Assembly (NCBI GenBank): GCA_003696125.1
Contig: RFHZ01000951.1
Location: 1 to 7,586 of the forward strand
Direction of reading: 5' to 3'
DNA: 7,586 nt
From: Nitrospinota bacterium
GTDB lineage: Bacteria; Tectomicrobia; Entotheonellia; J063
In this document: positions 6,653 through 7,586 of the stretch, piece by piece
How positions within the stretch are numbered: position 1 is the stretch's first letter
Layout of the letters: each line of letters starts with the position of its first letter
Translations under genes and position numbers: made by a program
The notes under the pieces: model-generated
What the model saw: only the letters and a program-made list of their open reading frames with translations
The model's database searches: none
What the model was told of the DNA's origin: nothing

Positions 6653-7586
6653 TTACCCTTCAATGTAATCCTCGAGTTCTCCTGCTGCCCATTGCATCGC
6701 CTCTTTCGGTGACATCTCCCCTGTGGCTGCCTTGGCTAGCATGACCGGGATCAGGTATTTCCGATAGATCTGGGCAGCGATTTCCGGCTTTGCCGGCCAG
6801 CCGCCGATGATGAGCCGTTCATCACCACGGGGGACGTAGTTATACTGCCCCCCTACCGGTGGAGTAACTTCGCTCCAGATCGGATGGGAGTAAAAGGCTT
6901 TAATCTGAGGCATATCAAATCCCTGGGCAGCCTGGAGCAGCTTCCACTGCTGCTCTTTCTGCATCAAGTGGGTCAGCAGATCCTTGGCTGCCTGCTTGTT
7001 CTTGGAGAAACTCCAGAGGCCGTAAGTACTGGGTAGGGCCCCCCGGAAATGCCCTTTGGGCCCAATAGGGGTATCGTGATGCCAGAGCTGAGATGCCACC
7101 TCTGGACGATCCCGCTTGGCCACGGCCCAGGCGCTGGGAGGGTTCTGAATAGCCGATCCTTTTCCAGAGATGATCCAGCGATTATTGGAAGCATCGTCCC
7201 AACCAAAGACATCCTTGGGCATCGACTTGGTCAACTCCACCACAAACTCTATCCCCTCCAGGGTGGCATCCGATTCAATGGCAATATCTCCTCCCTCTGT
7301 AACCGGAGTCGATCCAAAGGAGGCCATGAGAGGGCAGAGCCAGTCGTTGGCATCGGTACATTCGCTGATGGGGTTGCCAAACATATGGCCGGCGGCTGCC
7401 AGCTTCTTACAAGCAGCCAAAAAAGCATCATAGGTAAAGGTGGCGATCTTTTTGGCATCCCGTTTCGTCACATCGGGTGGGAAGAGTTCGGTAACATCGA
7501 TACCGGTGTACTGTTTCCAGTAATCGATGCGAGTAACCATGGGATAGCTATGTGAGCCAATAGGCGAGGGTAAAACGATCCAGGTC
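6653..7586 (-). CDS. extracellular carbohydrate-binding protein of ABC importer (N-terminus missing)
   Basis: The C-terminal 310 residues of a family 1 extracellular solute-binding protein. The frame stays open to the window edge, so the Met codon at 7540 is internal: residues TWIVLPSPIGSHSYP precede it in frame. Relative to the usual 400-450 residues, roughly 100 or more N-terminal residues are missing, including the signal peptide or lipobox. Visible traits are the hinge-like segment with NPPSAWAVAKRDRP, the motif ALPSTYGLWSFSKNKQAAKDLLTHLM typical of the second lobe, and the closing segment MLAKAATGEMSPKEAMQWAAGELEDYI, a standard C-terminal feature of CUT1 binding proteins. It would capture a sugar outside the membrane and deliver it to the two permeases encoded downstream. 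The ligand is not identifiable here. Confidence 0.93.
   Translation of the reverse strand, partial: TWIVLPSPIGSHSYPMVTRIDYWKQYTGIDVTELFPPDVTKRDAKKIATFTYDAFLAACKKLAAAGHMFGNPISECTDANDWLCPLMASFGSTPVTEGGDIAIESDATLEGIEFVVELTKSMPKDVFGWDDASNNRWIISGKGSAIQNPPSAWAVAKRDRPEVASQLWHHDTPIGPKGHFRGALPSTYGLWSFSKNKQAAKDLLTHLMQKEQQWKLLQAAQGFDMPQIKAFYSHPIWSEVTPPVGGQYNYVPRGDERLIIGGWPAKPEIAAQIYRKYLIPVMLAKAATGEMSPKEAMQWAAGELEDYIEG

Overview
The window is a 7.6 kb stretch of bacterial chromosome of moderate GC content in which every supportable gene lies on the minus strand, so transcription runs from the right edge to the left edge. Genes are tightly packed with short overlaps. No phage, IS, tRNA, rRNA or CRISPR sequence was seen. 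The gene set (carbohydrate ABC importer, DinB-fold protein, MoxR/DUF58/DUF4129 module) and the protein styles suggest a soil-type, heterotrophic, non-proteobacterial organism. Chloroflexota (Ktedonobacteria-like) is my best guess, but this is inference from general resemblance and is weak.

Right block (about 7586 to 4755): a CUT1-type carbohydrate importer. A solute-binding protein, cut off at its N-terminus by the window edge, is followed by two MalF/MalG-like permeases whose stop and start codons overlap (ATGA). A strong 12-bp hairpin sits between the binding-protein gene and the first permease gene. A hairpin plus T7 tract ends the block after the second permease. No ATPase is present in the window, as is common for importers that share an MsmK/UgpC-type ATPase encoded elsewhere.

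Middle block (about 4710 to 3903): a plausible promoter and good ribosome binding site precede a DinB-fold protein with its His triad, followed at once by a small unrecognised protein of about 76 residues.

Left block (about 3822 to 1): a translationally coupled chain of a four-helix DUF4129 membrane protein, an unrecognised two-helix membrane protein, a MoxR AAA+ ATPase, a DUF58 protein, and the start of another membrane protein that runs off the left edge. This is the widespread MoxR/DUF58/DUF4129 arrangement, which is normally completed by a TgpA-like transglutaminase. The fragment at the left edge is in the right place to be that protein. The module is thought to act at the cytoplasmic membrane, with the MoxR ATPase remodelling or activating a client through the DUF58 adaptor, but its client here cannot be read from the sequence. 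The system looks like a variant of a known module. Its least described parts are the 180-residue membrane protein and the small protein next to DinB.
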